A program made the translations under genes and the position numbers. Below are positions 26,807 through 35,971 of a DNA stretch of 64,000 bases, in pieces; positions within the stretch are counted from its first letter, which is position 1, and each line of letters begins with the position of its first letter. This DNA comes from Campylobacter hyointestinalis subsp. hyointestinalis (lineage in GTDB: Bacteria > Campylobacterota > Campylobacteria > Campylobacterales > Campylobacteraceae): contig NZ_CP053827.1 of NCBI RefSeq assembly GCF_013372145.1, positions 62,001 through 126,000 on the forward strand, in the 5' to 3' direction. The notes under the pieces are model-generated. The model ran no database searches. It saw only the letters and a program-made list of their open reading frames with translations, and was not told the origin of the DNA.

Positions 26807-27565
26807 ATGGCTATTTCAATCAAAACTGCAAAAGATATCGAAGGCTTAAGAGCGGCAAATAAGATTGTCGCTCAAGTCTTAGATCATATGCATGAGTTTA
26901 TAAAACCGGGTCTTAGTTTACTAGAGATCGATAAAGTTTGTGAAGATATGATAAGAAGTGCCGGTGCAAAACCTGCGTTTAAGGGACTTTACGGATTTCC
27001 GACTGCTGCTTGTATAAGTGTAAATGAAGTGGTGATCCACGGCATACCAAATGAGTATAAGCTTAAAGAGGGCGATATAGTAAGTATCGATATCGGCTCA
27101 AATTTAAAAGGATATTTCGGCGATAGTGCTAGAACATACCCAGTCGGTAAAATCTCAGCTAATGATGAGGCTTTGATATCTTGTAGCAAAGACGCTCTTT
27201 ATTTTGCGATCGATTATATAAAAGTCGGAATGCATTTTAAAGAAGTTTGCTCTGCTGTCGAAGAGTTTATCATAGATCGTGGCTTTGTTCCGCTTCGTGG
27301 ATTTTGTGGGCATGGCATAGGTAAGCGTCCGCATGAAGAACCTGAAATTCCAAACTATCTTGAAGGAAACAATCCAAAAAGTGGACCAAAGATAAGAAAT
27401 GGAATGGTTTTTTGCATAGAGCCTATGATATGCCAAAAAGATGGTACTCCGGTTATCGCAAAAGACAACTGGACCGTTACAAGTAAAGATGGACTTAGAA
27501 CTAGCCATTATGAACATTGTTTGGCTATGGTAGATGGTAAGGTGGAGATCTTAAGTCAAATTTAG
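26807..27565 (+). CDS. map: Methionine aminopeptidase, type I
   Basis: Removes the initiator methionine from new proteins. 252 residues with the metal ligands in the pita-bread fold: Asp in SIDIGSNLKGYFGDSART (two Asp), His in RGFCGHGIGKRPHEEP, and two Glu in FCIEPM and the C-terminal HYEHCLAM. Two bases after secY. Confidence 0.96.
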   Translation: MAISIKTAKDIEGLRAANKIVAQVLDHMHEFIKPGLSLLEIDKVCEDMIRSAGAKPAFKGLYGFPTAACISVNEVVIHGIPNEYKLKEGDIVSIDIGSNLKGYFGDSARTYPVGKISANDEALISCSKDALYFAIDYIKVGMHFKEVCSAVEEFIIDRGFVPLRGFCGHGIGKRPHEEPEIPNYLEGNNPKSGPKIRNGMVFCIEPMICQKDGTPVIAKDNWTVTSKDGLRTSHYEHCLAMVDGKVEILSQI

Positions 27566-27780
27566 AGTTTTTTAGCTTTATGCTTTGCTATGTTTGGCTT
27601 AATTTGATGTATTGCTAGTTTGCAATTATTTTAAATTTAAAATGAACTGTTTTACAAAGCAGTAAATTTGGTATTTATCAAATTTACTTTGAGTAACAAA
27701 GCGATAAATTTAGATTTAGTTCTTTAGTACGAATTTATTCGTATAATTTAAAAGAACATAAAAGTATAAAGGAGAAAATA
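27566..27780 (+). other. map-infA spacer with hairpin
   Basis: 215 bases. A perfect ten-base inverted repeat (AGTAAATTTG, 27661-27670, and complement 27679-27688) could end transcription after map, although no T-run follows. The infA promoter lies near the right end. Confidence 0.45.
27729..27747 (+). promoter_or_regulatory. infA promoter overlapping a palindrome
   Basis: TATAAT at 27742-27747 abuts ACGAAT-TT-ATTCGT (27729-27742), a perfect six-base palindrome at the position a repressor or activator would use. AAAGGAG follows before the TTG start of infA. Confidence 0.45.
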
Positions 27781-27999
27781 TTGGCAAAAGATGATGTCAT
27801 AGAGATCGACGGCAATGTAGTAGAAGCTCTGCCAAACGCGACTTTTAAAGTTGAACTTGACAATAAGCACGTGATACTTTGTCATATAGCAGGTAAGATG
27901 CGTATGCATTATATCAAGATCATGCCGGGTGATCGCGTTAAAGTTGAGCTTACACCTTACAGTTTGGATAAGGGTAGGATCACTTATAGATATAAGTAA
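27781..27999 (+). CDS. infA: Translation initiation factor IF-1
   Basis: 72 residues, the invariant family length, with the OB-fold segments [20 protein letters not shown] and [13 protein letters not shown]. The start is TTG with AAAGGAG (27768-27774) six bases upstream; no in-frame ATG would give a complete protein. It has its own promoter and an apparent terminator directly after. Confidence 0.97.
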   Translation: MAKDDVIEIDGNVVEALPNATFKVELDNKHVILCHIAGKMRMHYIKIMPGDRVKVELTPYSLDKGRITYRYK

Positions 28000-28013
28000 G
28001 ATTAAAGCTAAAT

Positions 28014-28034
28014 TTGGATAAAATCCAACTTTTT
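28014..28034 (+). terminator. Hairpin with T-run after infA
   Basis: TTGGAT-AAA-ATCCAA (28014-28028), then C and five Ts (28030-28034). A short but canonical intrinsic terminator, 15 bases after the infA stop and upstream of rpmJ. Confidence 0.55.
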
Positions 28035-28158
28035 GCAACTAACTGTGTGAAGAAGTGTTTTCAAAATGAACCACTATTTTGAAAACAGTTGGTTTGAGAT
28101 TTCGTCAAAACCTAAGTGCAGTTGAATAAAAGTGGTAAATAATTTTTAGGAGACTCAG
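28035..28158 (+). promoter_or_regulatory. Structured leader of rpmJ / alpha operon
   Basis: A perfect ten-base hairpin (GTTTTCAAAA, 28057-28066, with TTTTGAAAAC, 28077-28086) is extended outside by AACTAACTG/CAGTTGGTT pairing. Its loop holds ACCACT (28070-28075), exactly complementary to AGTGGT (28131-28136), which lies just before the rpmJ ribosome binding site (AGGAGA). This would allow a pseudoknot that occludes or presents the site. The function is inferred only. Confidence 0.5.
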
Positions 28159-28272
28159 ATGAAAGTTCGTCCTTCTGTAAAGAAGATGTGTGACAAATGT
28201 AAAATTGTCAAACGCAAAGGCATAGTTCATGTTATTTGCGAAAATCCAAAACATAAACAAAGACAAGGATAA
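28159..28272 (+). CDS. rpmJ: 50S ribosomal protein L36, zinc-binding type
   Basis: 37 residues, [15 protein letters not shown] onwards. The zinc ligands are Cys11, Cys14, Cys27 and His32, so this is the C+ form. The start is preceded by AGGAGA. Three bases separate it from rpsM. It is short enough to be missed by length-limited gene calling. Confidence 0.97.
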   Translation: MKVRPSVKKMCDKCKIVKRKGIVHVICENPKHKQRQG

Positions 28273-28275
28273 GGT

Positions 28276-28644
28276 ATGGCTCGTATAGCAGGTGTTGATT
28301 TACCAAAGAAAAAAAGAGTAGAGTATGGCCTTACTTATATCTATGGTATAGGCTTATTTTCTTCAAGAAAAATTCTTGATGCAGTAGGCATTTCTTACGA
28401 CAAAAGAGTTTATGAGCTAAGCGAAGATGAAGCTGCTGCGATTCGTAAAGAGATCCAAGAGCACTATATGGTGGAAGGTGATCTAAGAAAAAGCGTTGCA
28501 ATGGATATCAAAGCACTTATGGATTTAGGTAGCTATAGAGGCTTAAGACACAGAAAAGGTCTTCCTGTTCGCGGTCAAAAAACAAAAACAAACGCAAGAA
28601 CAAGAAAAGGTAGACGTAAAACTGTTGGCGCGGCTACAAAGTAA
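28276..28644 (+). CDS. rpsM: 30S ribosomal protein S13
   Basis: 122 residues starting [15 protein letters not shown], with [20 protein letters not shown] near the end. Contacts the P-site tRNA and the 50S bridge. Confidence 0.98.
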   Translation: MARIAGVDLPKKKRVEYGLTYIYGIGLFSSRKILDAVGISYDKRVYELSEDEAAAIRKEIQEHYMVEGDLRKSVAMDIKALMDLGSYRGLRHRKGLPVRGQKTKTNARTRKGRRKTVGAATK

Positions 28645-28653
28645 GGATAGAAT

Positions 28654-29046
28654 ATGGCAAAAAGAAAAGTAATTAAGAAAAAAGTAGTTAGAAAAAATAT
28701 AGCAAAAGGTATCGTTTATATCTCTGCTACATTTAACAATACAATGGTTACAGTAACTGATGAAATGGGAAATGCTATAGCATGGAGCAGTGCTGGTGGT
28801 CTTGGTTTTAAAGGTAGCAAAAAATCTACTCCTTACGCAGCTCAACAAGCAGTTGAAGATGCATTAAACAAAGCAAAAGAGCACGGTATCAAAGAAGTTG
28901 GTATCAAAGTTCAAGGACCAGGAAGCGGTAGAGAAACAGCAGTAAAAAGTATCGGTGCAGTTGAGGGCATAAAAGTTTTATATCTAAAAGACATAACTCC
29001 ACTTGCTCACAATGGTTGTAGACCACCAAAACGTCGCCGCGTGTAA
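28654..29046 (+). CDS. rpsK: 30S ribosomal protein S11
   Basis: 130 residues with [20 protein letters not shown] and the end [10 protein letters not shown]. Platform protein of the 30S subunit. Confidence 0.98.
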   Translation: MAKRKVIKKKVVRKNIAKGIVYISATFNNTMVTVTDEMGNAIAWSSAGGLGFKGSKKSTPYAAQQAVEDALNKAKEHGIKEVGIKVQGPGSGRETAVKSIGAVEGIKVLYLKDITPLAHNGCRPPKRRRV

Positions 29047-29073
29047 TGTTAGATAGAATTTAGGAGAATTATA

Positions 29074-29700
29074 ATGGCAAGATATAGAGGACCAGTCGAA
29101 AAATTAGAAAGACGCCTAGGCGTATCTCTTGCACTAAAAGGCGAGAGAAGACTTGCTGGTAAAAGTGCATTAGATAAAAGACCATACGCACCTGGTCAAC
29201 ATGGACAAAGAAAAACAAAAATCAGCGAGTATGGCTTACAATTAAGAGAAAAACAAAAAGCTAAATTTATGTACGGCGTTAGCGAAAAACAATTCAGAAG
29301 ACTTTTTGCTGAAGCTGCAAGAAGAGATGGAAACACAGGAGCACTTCTTGTTTCACTTTTAGAGCAAAGACTTGATAACGTTGTTTATAGAATGGGCTTT
29401 GCAACAACTAGAAGATTTGCAAGACAACTTGTGACTCACGGACATATCTTAGTAAATGGTAAAAGAGTTGATATCCCTTCATACAGAGTTGCTGCTGGAG
29501 AGAAGATCGAAGTTGCAGAAAAAAGCAAAGCTAACCCACAAATCGTTAGAGCGATCGAGCTTACCAACCAAACAGGTATAGTTGCTTGGGTAGATGTAGA
29601 AAAAGATAAAAAATACGGAATTTTTACAAGAATTCCAGAACGTGAAGAAGTAGTTATTCCAGTTGAGGAAAGATATATAGTAGAGCTTTACTCTAAATAG
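29074..29700 (+). CDS. rpsD: 30S ribosomal protein S4
   Basis: 208 residues with the S4 RNA-binding domain ([20 protein letters not shown]). The N-terminal zinc-type cysteines of some S4 proteins are absent. Alpha-operon regulator in E. coli. Confidence 0.98.
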   Translation: MARYRGPVEKLERRLGVSLALKGERRLAGKSALDKRPYAPGQHGQRKTKISEYGLQLREKQKAKFMYGVSEKQFRRLFAEAARRDGNTGALLVSLLEQRLDNVVYRMGFATTRRFARQLVTHGHILVNGKRVDIPSYRVAAGEKIEVAEKSKANPQIVRAIELTNQTGIVAWVDVEKDKKYGIFTRIPEREEVVIPVEERYIVELYSK

Positions 29701-29712
29701 TAGGAGGCGTTT

Positions 29713-30711
29713 ATGAGAAAAATTACAACATCAGCTTATATGCCAACTGAGATTGAAGTTGTTAATGTAAGTGAGAATGTAGCTAAGATTATAGCATATC
29801 CGTTCGAAACAGGTTACGCAGTGACTCTAGCTCATCCACTACGCCGATTACTTTATACAAGCACAGTTGGATTTGCTCCAACTGGCGTAAAGATAGAGGG
29901 CGTAGCACACGAGTTTGATAGTATGCGTGGTATGCTTGAGGACGTTACGCTTTTTATTATAAATTTAAAAAATTTACGTTTTAAATTAAAAAATAATTCA
30001 CAACGTGAAGTTATCGAGTATAATTTTAAAGGGCCAAAAGAGATAACCGGAAGTGATCTAAACAACGATATAGTTGAAATAGTAAATCCGGATGCTTACC
30101 TTGCTACTATCAATGAAGATGCTGATTTTAAATTTAGCGTCATTATCGAAAAAGGTATAGGTTATGTACCTAGCGAAGAGATAAGAGATTATATCGAACC
30201 TGATTACATAGCTCTTGATGCTTTCTTTACTCCGGTAAAAAAAGCGGTTTATGAGATAGAAAACGTTTTAGTTGAAGATAATCCAGACTATGAAAAGATC
30301 GTTTTGACTGTAACAACTGATGGTCAAGTGGGTCCTGTCGAGGCATTTAAACACTCGATAGAAGCTATGTACAAACAAATGTCGGTTTTCAACAACGTTT
30401 TAAATATCGATGTAAACGTTGCTTTGTCTAGTTCTGTAGGAAGCAATGAACATTCTAAACTTTTTGAAAGCGTTGAAAATCTAAATTTAAGTGCTAGAAG
30501 CTTTAATTGTCTTGATAAGGCTGAGATTCGCTACATAGGCGAACTTGCTCTTATGGAAGAGAGTGAGCTAAAAGAGCTTAAAAATTTAGGTAAAAAGTCT
30601 CTTGATGAGATAAAAGCCGTAATGGCTGAAATAGGCTATCCTTTTGGTGAAAACACACTTGGTGATAGCAAAGAAATGCTCAGAAAAAAAATAGCTGAGC
30701 TAAAATCATAA
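29713..30711 (+). CDS. rpoA: DNA-directed RNA polymerase alpha subunit
   Basis: 332 residues. The N-terminal dimerisation domain has [17 protein letters not shown]; the C-terminal DNA-binding domain ends with [17 protein letters not shown] and [12 protein letters not shown]. Standard alpha-operon position between rpsD and rplQ. Confidence 0.98.
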   Translation: MRKITTSAYMPTEIEVVNVSENVAKIIAYPFETGYAVTLAHPLRRLLYTSTVGFAPTGVKIEGVAHEFDSMRGMLEDVTLFIINLKNLRFKLKNNSQREVIEYNFKGPKEITGSDLNNDIVEIVNPDAYLATINEDADFKFSVIIEKGIGYVPSEEIRDYIEPDYIALDAFFTPVKKAVYEIENVLVEDNPDYEKIVLTVTTDGQVGPVEAFKHSIEAMYKQMSVFNNVLNIDVNVALSSSVGSNEHSKLFESVENLNLSARSFNCLDKAEIRYIGELALMEESELKELKNLGKKSLDEIKAVMAEIGYPFGENTLGDSKEMLRKKIAELKS

Positions 30712-30731
30712 AATAGGCGAAGGAAAATATA

Positions 30732-31088
30732 ATGAGACATAATCACGGATATAGAAAACTAGGTCGCACTAGCTCTCACCGTGCTGCTTTGCTTAAAAAC
30801 CTTACGATAGCTATCGTAAAGGCTGGTAAAATCGAAACAACTTTACCAAAAGCAAAAGAGTTAAGAGGCTATGTAGAAAAACTTATCACAAGAGCTAGAA
30901 AAGGCGATTTTAATGCTCACAAATTTGTGTTTGCTGCTTTGCAAGACAAAGAAGCTACAAACAAGCTTGTAACCCAAATAGCTCCAAAATATGCCACAAG
31001 AAATGGTGGCTATACTCGTATCATCAAAACTCGCGTCAGAAAAGGCGATGCAGCTGAGATGGCTTATATAGAGCTAGTTAGCGAATAA
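30732..31088 (+). CDS. rplQ: 50S ribosomal protein L17
   Basis: 118 residues starting [17 protein letters not shown], with [18 protein letters not shown]. Last gene of the ribosomal run, followed at once by a strong hairpin. Confidence 0.98.
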   Translation: MRHNHGYRKLGRTSSHRAALLKNLTIAIVKAGKIETTLPKAKELRGYVEKLITRARKGDFNAHKFVFAALQDKEATNKLVTQIAPKYATRNGGYTRIIKTRVRKGDAAEMAYIELVSE

Positions 31089-31091
31089 TTT

Positions 31092-31113
31092 ATTGCCGAT
31101 TTTTATCGGCAAT
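31092..31113 (+). terminator. Terminator of the ribosomal cluster
   Basis: A perfect nine-base stem ATTGCCGAT with ATCGGCAAT around TTTT, directly after the rplQ stop. The following sequence is pyrimidine-rich (CCTTCTTACTCTTCT) rather than a pure T-run. Confidence 0.65.
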
Positions 31114-31287
31114 CCTTCTTACTCTTCTATCTATTTTCACGATTTAAAACTATAAAAATACCGTATATTCTTACATTTATCTTTCAAAGTTATTTTTAGA
31201 TAAATTTGGTTAAAATTACTCCTAAAAATTCTAATTTCATTTATGCCTTTGTGATATAATAATATAAAAAGACAAAAAAGGGATTTT

Positions 31288-31554
31288 ATGATACCATTTA
31301 GCGATGAAGAATTACTTGAGCCAGTAAAACAGAGCTTAGATACAGTAAGACCTATGCTTGAAAGAGATGGCGGCGGAATGGATCTTTTAGGTATAAAAAA
31401 TGGCGTAGTGTATGTCAGGCTTACTGGACATTGTCACGGATGCGCAGCTAGTTCTCAGACACTAAAATACGGTGTAGAAAGACAACTAAAATTAGATATC
31501 CATCCAGAGCTTAGTGTAGTAAATATTCCTATAGGTGAAAAATTTGAGTTATAA
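31288..31554 (+). CDS. NifU-like Fe-S cluster scaffold (NFU domain)
   Basis: 88 residues made only of the NifU C-terminal domain. The cluster cysteines are in GHCHGCAAS (CxxC). Such small NFU proteins carry or transfer [4Fe-4S] clusters. It is the counterpart of the gene that starts the NifU-hypothetical-murE run in C. jejuni (as I recall, Cj1639). A -10-like TATAAT lies about 30 bases upstream. Overlaps the next gene by 11 bases. Confidence 0.88.
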   Translation: MIPFSDEELLEPVKQSLDTVRPMLERDGGGMDLLGIKNGVVYVRLTGHCHGCAASSQTLKYGVERQLKLDIHPELSVVNIPIGEKFEL

Positions 31555-32095
31555 AATATCTTATAAGCAGTTAGGCATTGAACTTTTTAGAAAGTATAAA
31601 TTTGACGAAGCTAAGTCCTGTTTTTCGCTCGCATATGAAGATGAAAAAAGTGAAGAGCTTTTGTCTTTTATAGAGCTTTGTGAGCTTGCAAAAACCGAAC
31701 CAGACGATGTTATGAGTCTATTTGAAATTTATATAAATTTAAAACTTCCAGATCAAGAAAAAGAGATAAACAAGATCATAAATATCTTAGAAGAAAATAG
31801 TAATCAATTCATTAAAGAGCTTGATTATGAAAATGCTATCACTTATAGCGATTTTAAGAAGCTAGTGTCCGAACAAGGGAATTTCAAAACCATTTTTCAA
31901 GATATAATGTTCTCTACAAAAGTTATTATAAGTGATAAAAATGATCTTTTGGAATTTGTAGAAAATCTGATTAAAAATGGATATAAAGAGATGGGTCTGA
32001 ACTATCTGGAGAATTCATCCGCGATATTTTTGGGCGATCAAAGAGTTGAAAAAATCATAAAAGATTTAGGAAAAAGCAATGAAAATAATGCTTAA
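31544..32095 (+). CDS. Conserved hypothetical protein
   Basis: 183 residues from TTG 31544 (AGG eight bases upstream), or 186 from GTG 31535, which has no ribosome binding site. Acidic and helical, with no membrane segment or signal peptide; the pattern of short amphipathic helices (ELFRKYKFDEAKSCFSLAY near the N-terminus) is reminiscent of a TPR-type repeat. Its position between NifU-like and murE matches a hypothetical gene in C. jejuni. Function unknown. Confidence 0.75.
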   Translation: MSYKISYKQLGIELFRKYKFDEAKSCFSLAYEDEKSEELLSFIELCELAKTEPDDVMSLFEIYINLKLPDQEKEINKIINILEENSNQFIKELDYENAITYSDFKKLVSEQGNFKTIFQDIMFSTKVIISDKNDLLEFVENLIKNGYKEMGLNYLENSSAIFLGDQRVEKIIKDLGKSNENNA

Positions 32096-33383
32096 AAATG
32101 GGAATTTTATCACGGACAATTCCAAAGATTGTACCTTTGGTTGCTACTTTGCACTTTCAAATTCAAATGCTAAATTTGAGAACGTCGCAAAAAGTTTAGG
32201 GGCAAAGATTATAACCCCAAAAGAAGCAAAAACTCTTTTAGGTTTAGATGATAGCATCAAACTAGTAGGCATCACAGGAACGAACGGCAAGACGACTACT
32301 GCGTCAGCCATTTACGAAACCCTTTTAAATTTGGGTTTTAAAGCAGGTATCAGCGGCACAAGAGGTGCTTTTATAAATGGCAAACAAATCGCAGATAAAG
32401 GACTTACTACAAGTCAAATTCTAGAGACTTTAAGCTATCTAAAACTAGCTAAAGAAGCAGGTTGTGAGTATTTTGTGATGGAAGTAAGCTCTCATGCTAT
32501 CGCACAAGATCGTATAGAAGGGCTTAAATTTGCACTTAAGATTTTTACAAATTTAAGCCAAGATCATCTAGATTTTCATAAAACCATAGAAGAGTATGCT
32601 AGAGTAAAGTCGAGCTTTTTTAAAGATATTACGCCAAAACTTATAAATGGCGATGATAAAAATTTATCATACGACAAAACAAATTCTATGACATACGGCT
32701 TTACTTCTGACGCTACGTTTTACGCCTTTGATTATAGTCTAAAAGGCGGTATAAATGCGACTATAAAAACAAACGGCGAAGAGATCAAATTTCAAAGTTC
32801 TTTGCAGGGTAAATTTAATCTTTATAACCTTTTATGTGCTTTTGGTGCGCTTAAGTTCTTGACAAAGAAGAGCTCTGATGAGATAAGCAAGGCGTTGTCT
32901 AAATTTAGCGGAGCACCTGGTAGAGTTGAGATAGTAAGCAGGAATCCGCTTGTCATAGTTGATTTTGCTCATACTCCTGATGGTATTGAAAAAGTACTTG
33001 ATGCTTTGAAAGATGAAGAGCTTATAGTTGTTTTTGGTGCAGGCGGAGATAGGGATAAAACTAAGCGCCCGGTTATGGGTCAAATCGTACAGAAATACGC
33101 TAAAATCGCTATAGTTACTAGTGATAATCCAAGAAGTGAAGAGCCAAGCTCTATCATCGAAGATATAGTTAGCAAAATAGAGCTTGGTGATAATATCATA
33201 AAAGAAGTAGATCGTAAAAAAGCTATAAATTTAGCTCTAAATCTAGCAAAAAACGGCGAAGCTGTAGTAATCCTAGGTAAAGGCGACGAGCCTTATCAAG
33301 AGATAAAAAGCGTAAAGTATCCATTTAGCGACAAAGACGTCGTAAGAGATATACTAAATTTAAATAACAAAGGCAATATATGA
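32079..33383 (+). CDS. murE: UDP-MurNAc-L-Ala-D-Glu ligase for meso-diaminopimelate (MurE)
   Basis: MurE adds the third residue of the peptidoglycan stem peptide in the cytoplasm. 434 residues with the ATP motif GTNGKTT (67-73), the [11 protein letters not shown] block with the metal-binding residues, and DNPRSEEP, the motif that selects meso-diaminopimelate over lysine. The start lies 17 bases inside the previous gene and the stop overlaps panD by four bases, so the three are coupled. It is shorter than E. coli MurE (495), mainly in the N-terminal domain, which is usual for this phylum. Confidence 0.95.
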   Translation: MKIMLKNGNFITDNSKDCTFGCYFALSNSNAKFENVAKSLGAKIITPKEAKTLLGLDDSIKLVGITGTNGKTTTASAIYETLLNLGFKAGISGTRGAFINGKQIADKGLTTSQILETLSYLKLAKEAGCEYFVMEVSSHAIAQDRIEGLKFALKIFTNLSQDHLDFHKTIEEYARVKSSFFKDITPKLINGDDKNLSYDKTNSMTYGFTSDATFYAFDYSLKGGINATIKTNGEEIKFQSSLQGKFNLYNLLCAFGALKFLTKKSSDEISKALSKFSGAPGRVEIVSRNPLVIVDFAHTPDGIEKVLDALKDEELIVVFGAGGDRDKTKRPVMGQIVQKYAKIAIVTSDNPRSEEPSSIIEDIVSKIELGDNIIKEVDRKKAINLALNLAKNGEAVVILGKGDEPYQEIKSVKYPFSDKDVVRDILNLNNKGNI

Positions 33384-33724
33384 AAATACAAATGCTATCT
33401 AGTAAGATCCATAGAGCCACTGTGACTGACGCAAATTTAAACTACGTAGGCTCGATAACGATAGATGAAAAGCTTATGAAAGCAGCAAATTTACTTGAGT
33501 ATCAAAAAGTTGAAATTTTAGATATAAATAACGGCGAGAGATTTCAAACATACGTTATAAAAGGTAATAAAAAAGGCGAAATTTGCCTAAATGGTGCAGC
33601 AGCTAGAAAGGTTTGCGTAGGAGATCTTGTGATAATAGTCGCCTACGCTTCTATGAAAACAAAAAAAGCTAAAGATTTTAGCCCTACTATCGTTCATGTA
33701 GATAGCAAAAACGAGATAATTTAA
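33380..33724 (+). CDS. panD: Aspartate 1-decarboxylase
   Basis: PanD makes beta-alanine from aspartate for coenzyme A. The 114-residue proenzyme has the self-cleavage site Gly24-Ser25 in YVGSITID, which creates the catalytic pyruvoyl group, and the GAAARK segment near residue 72. ATGA overlap with murE. panB and panC are not in the window, so the gene is here as part of the murE operon. Confidence 0.95.
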   Translation: MKIQMLSSKIHRATVTDANLNYVGSITIDEKLMKAANLLEYQKVEILDINNGERFQTYVIKGNKKGEICLNGAAARKVCVGDLVIIVAYASMKTKKAKDFSPTIVHVDSKNEII

Positions 33725-33859
33725 CCAAAATCATATAAACCCAAAAAACAAAGCGGTGGAACATATCATAGCAGGAAAGACAAAGATAGATATTTTTCGC
33801 TTTTACCAGATGGTTGGAATACTAAAATAAGCGATCTAAAACAATTACATATCAAATGA
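33725..33859 (+). pseudogene. Possible remnant reading frame after panD
   Basis: The panD frame stays open for 44 codons after its TAA, ending at TGA 33857-33859. The translation has natural-looking composition, including SGGTYHSRKDKDRYFSLLPD and a C-terminal NTKISDLKQLHIK, but there is no start codon or ribosome binding site. It may be the tail of a lost gene; the family is not recognised. Confidence 0.35.
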
Positions 33860-33902
33860 TAATTTTTTGATCATGTATTAACAAAAAATATTAAAAAAAT
33901 GA

Positions 33903-33908
33903 TATAAT
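33903..33908 (+). promoter_or_regulatory. Likely -10 element of the chemoreceptor gene
   Basis: TATAAT about 48 bases before the start codon; AAAAGGA follows as ribosome binding site. Confidence 0.5.
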
Positions 33909-33955
33909 ATCACCGATTTTTTGGTAAGGACAATAAAATAATAAAAGGAATTTGT

Positions 33956-35602
33956 ATGGGATTTTTTGACAATTTAAAAGTTTCTAGCAAACTTTATCTT
34001 AGTTTTGCTGTGATTATAATCCTTATGATTATAGTTAGTGTTATAGGTATAGGCAAAGTCAAATTTATCGATGAATCATTATCTGTAATGAATAATGTGA
34101 ATTCGCTAAAACAAAGATACGGTATAAATTTCAGAGGCTCGGTTCACGATAGAGCTATAGCTATCAGAGATGTTATTTTGACGACCGAAGATGGCGAGTT
34201 AAAAAGATTTTTGAACGATATCGTAAGACTAGAGAAATTTTATGAAGAGTCCGAAGTACCGCTAAATAAATTTATAAAACAAGATGGCTCTGTCACAAAA
34301 GAAGAGCTACAAATGATAAAAGATATAGAGTCTATCAAAGTGGCGACTATGTCTGCTTATAAAAAGGCTATAGATCTTAAACTAAAAGGCGAAAATGAAG
34401 CAGCTCACGAACTTTTGATGCATAAGATCGCTAGCAATTTTACTGATTGGTTAGCTGCGATCAATAAATTTATAGACTATCAAGAGCAAGCAAATAGTAA
34501 ACTTACAAATATAGTTAAAAATGAAGCAAACGGTTTTCAAGAGATTATGATAATCTTAACGCTTATAGCCGCTATCATAGCTATCTTGATCGCATTTATG
34601 ATACAACACGGCATCAAAAAATCTCTCGGCGGCGAACCAAATGAAGTAAATAAAATCATCTCAAAAGTAGCTCACGGAGATCTTACTATCGTAGCTCACA
34701 CAGATTATCCAAACAGTATATTAGCTCAAGCTATAGAGATGAAAAATACGCTAAAACAGATAGTAAATTCTATAAATAAAGCTAGCGAAGAAGTAGATGA
34801 TAAAACCAAAAAGCTTGTAGAAACATTTAGTTTAGTAAGTACTTCAGTTGAGGAACAAAACAAGATCACTTCAAATTCCACAAAAATAGTTCAATTGGCT
34901 AAACAAAAAACAGAAAATGTCGCAAGTATGGCAAAAGATACCGAGTTAAACTCAAATAAAGCGACAAATCTATGTCAAAATGGCAAAAATTCATCTACAG
35001 AAGTTTCTGCTAAGATGAATGAGATCAGTGCAAATGTAACAGAACAAGTAAATCAAATCAAGCTTTTAAGCAGTCACGCAAAAGACATCAGCGGTGCAGC
35101 TGAGCTTATCTCAGAGATAACAGACCAAACAAATCTTTTAGCTCTAAATGCAGCCATAGAAGCAGCTCGCGCAGGAGAAGCCGGACGTGGATTTGCCGTT
35201 GTTGCTGATGAGATAAGAAAGTTAGCTGAGAAGACAGGAACCGCGACAAATGAGATAACAAACACTATCAAAATCATACAAGAGCAAACAGAACTTGCAG
35301 TTAGCATCATAGAGCAAGGCGTCCCAAAAGTCGAGGATGGATACAAGCTTTCAAATGAAGTAGCAGAGCTACTAAATGAAATTTACAATCAAGCCATAGA
35401 TTCGTCAAATAAAGCCGCAGAAGTAGTAAATGTGGCTGAAAATCAAGTAGATTCTATGAATTCATTAGCGTCAAATATAGAAAATATCGCAAAAGTTTCA
35501 AACGACACAAAAGACAATATGGATTCAAACCAAGCTAGATTAAAAGAGTTAGAAACTATCTCTAAGAAGCTAAATGATCTTATGGATTTTTTCAAAATTT
35601 AG
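33956..35602 (+). CDS. Methyl-accepting chemotaxis protein
   Basis: An inner-membrane receptor of 548 residues. Membrane helix 1 is at about 13-33, followed by a periplasmic four-helix-bundle-type sensor domain (about 35-195, long helices, no cysteines). Membrane helix 2 is at about 196-218. A divergent HAMP-like linker starts [12 protein letters not shown]. The signalling hairpin tip is [19 protein letters not shown]. The end, LMDFFKI, has no CheR-tethering pentapeptide. The ligand cannot be inferred. It stands alone between panD and ybaB, both in the same direction. Confidence 0.93.
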   Translation: MGFFDNLKVSSKLYLSFAVIIILMIIVSVIGIGKVKFIDESLSVMNNVNSLKQRYGINFRGSVHDRAIAIRDVILTTEDGELKRFLNDIVRLEKFYEESEVPLNKFIKQDGSVTKEELQMIKDIESIKVATMSAYKKAIDLKLKGENEAAHELLMHKIASNFTDWLAAINKFIDYQEQANSKLTNIVKNEANGFQEIMIILTLIAAIIAILIAFMIQHGIKKSLGGEPNEVNKIISKVAHGDLTIVAHTDYPNSILAQAIEMKNTLKQIVNSINKASEEVDDKTKKLVETFSLVSTSVEEQNKITSNSTKIVQLAKQKTENVASMAKDTELNSNKATNLCQNGKNSSTEVSAKMNEISANVTEQVNQIKLLSSHAKDISGAAELISEITDQTNLLALNAAIEAARAGEAGRGFAVVADEIRKLAEKTGTATNEITNTIKIIQEQTELAVSIIEQGVPKVEDGYKLSNEVAELLNEIYNQAIDSSNKAAEVVNVAENQVDSMNSLASNIENIAKVSNDTKDNMDSNQARLKELETISKKLNDLMDFFKI

Positions 35603-35659
35603 GTGTAAAGCCAAGTTTAATAGCCGTTTTGTTATAATCAAACAAAGAAAGGTTATGTT

Positions 35660-35971
35660 ATGTTTAAAGATTTTGATTTTTCAAAAATGGGCGAAGTCTT
35701 AGCGCAAGCACAACAAAAAGCTAAAGAATTTGAAGATGAGGTTGCGTCCAAAGAGTTTATTTCTAAAAGTGGCGGTGGACTGATAAGCGTAAAATCAAAT
35801 GGCAAAGGCGAGATCTTAGATATAAGTATAGATGATAGCCTACTAGAAGACAAAGAGAGTTTGCAGATACTTTTGATATCTGCTGTAAATGATGCTATAA
35901 AACTATCTGAAAACGAGAAAAAAAGTGCAGCCTCTAAAATGCTTGGAGGCTTTGGCGGATTTGGAATTTAG
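35660..35971 (+). CDS. YbaB/EbfC family nucleoid-associated protein
   Basis: 103 residues. The family core is GGGLISVKSNGKGEILDISIDDSLL, with a Gly/Met-rich end (SKMLGGFGGFGI). These dimeric proteins bind DNA with little specificity. The stop is directly followed by the ATG of the PDZ protein. In the same order as in C. jejuni (recalled Cj1642). Confidence 0.88.
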   Translation: MFKDFDFSKMGEVLAQAQQKAKEFEDEVASKEFISKSGGGLISVKSNGKGEILDISIDDSLLEDKESLQILLISAVNDAIKLSENEKKSAASKMLGGFGGFGI

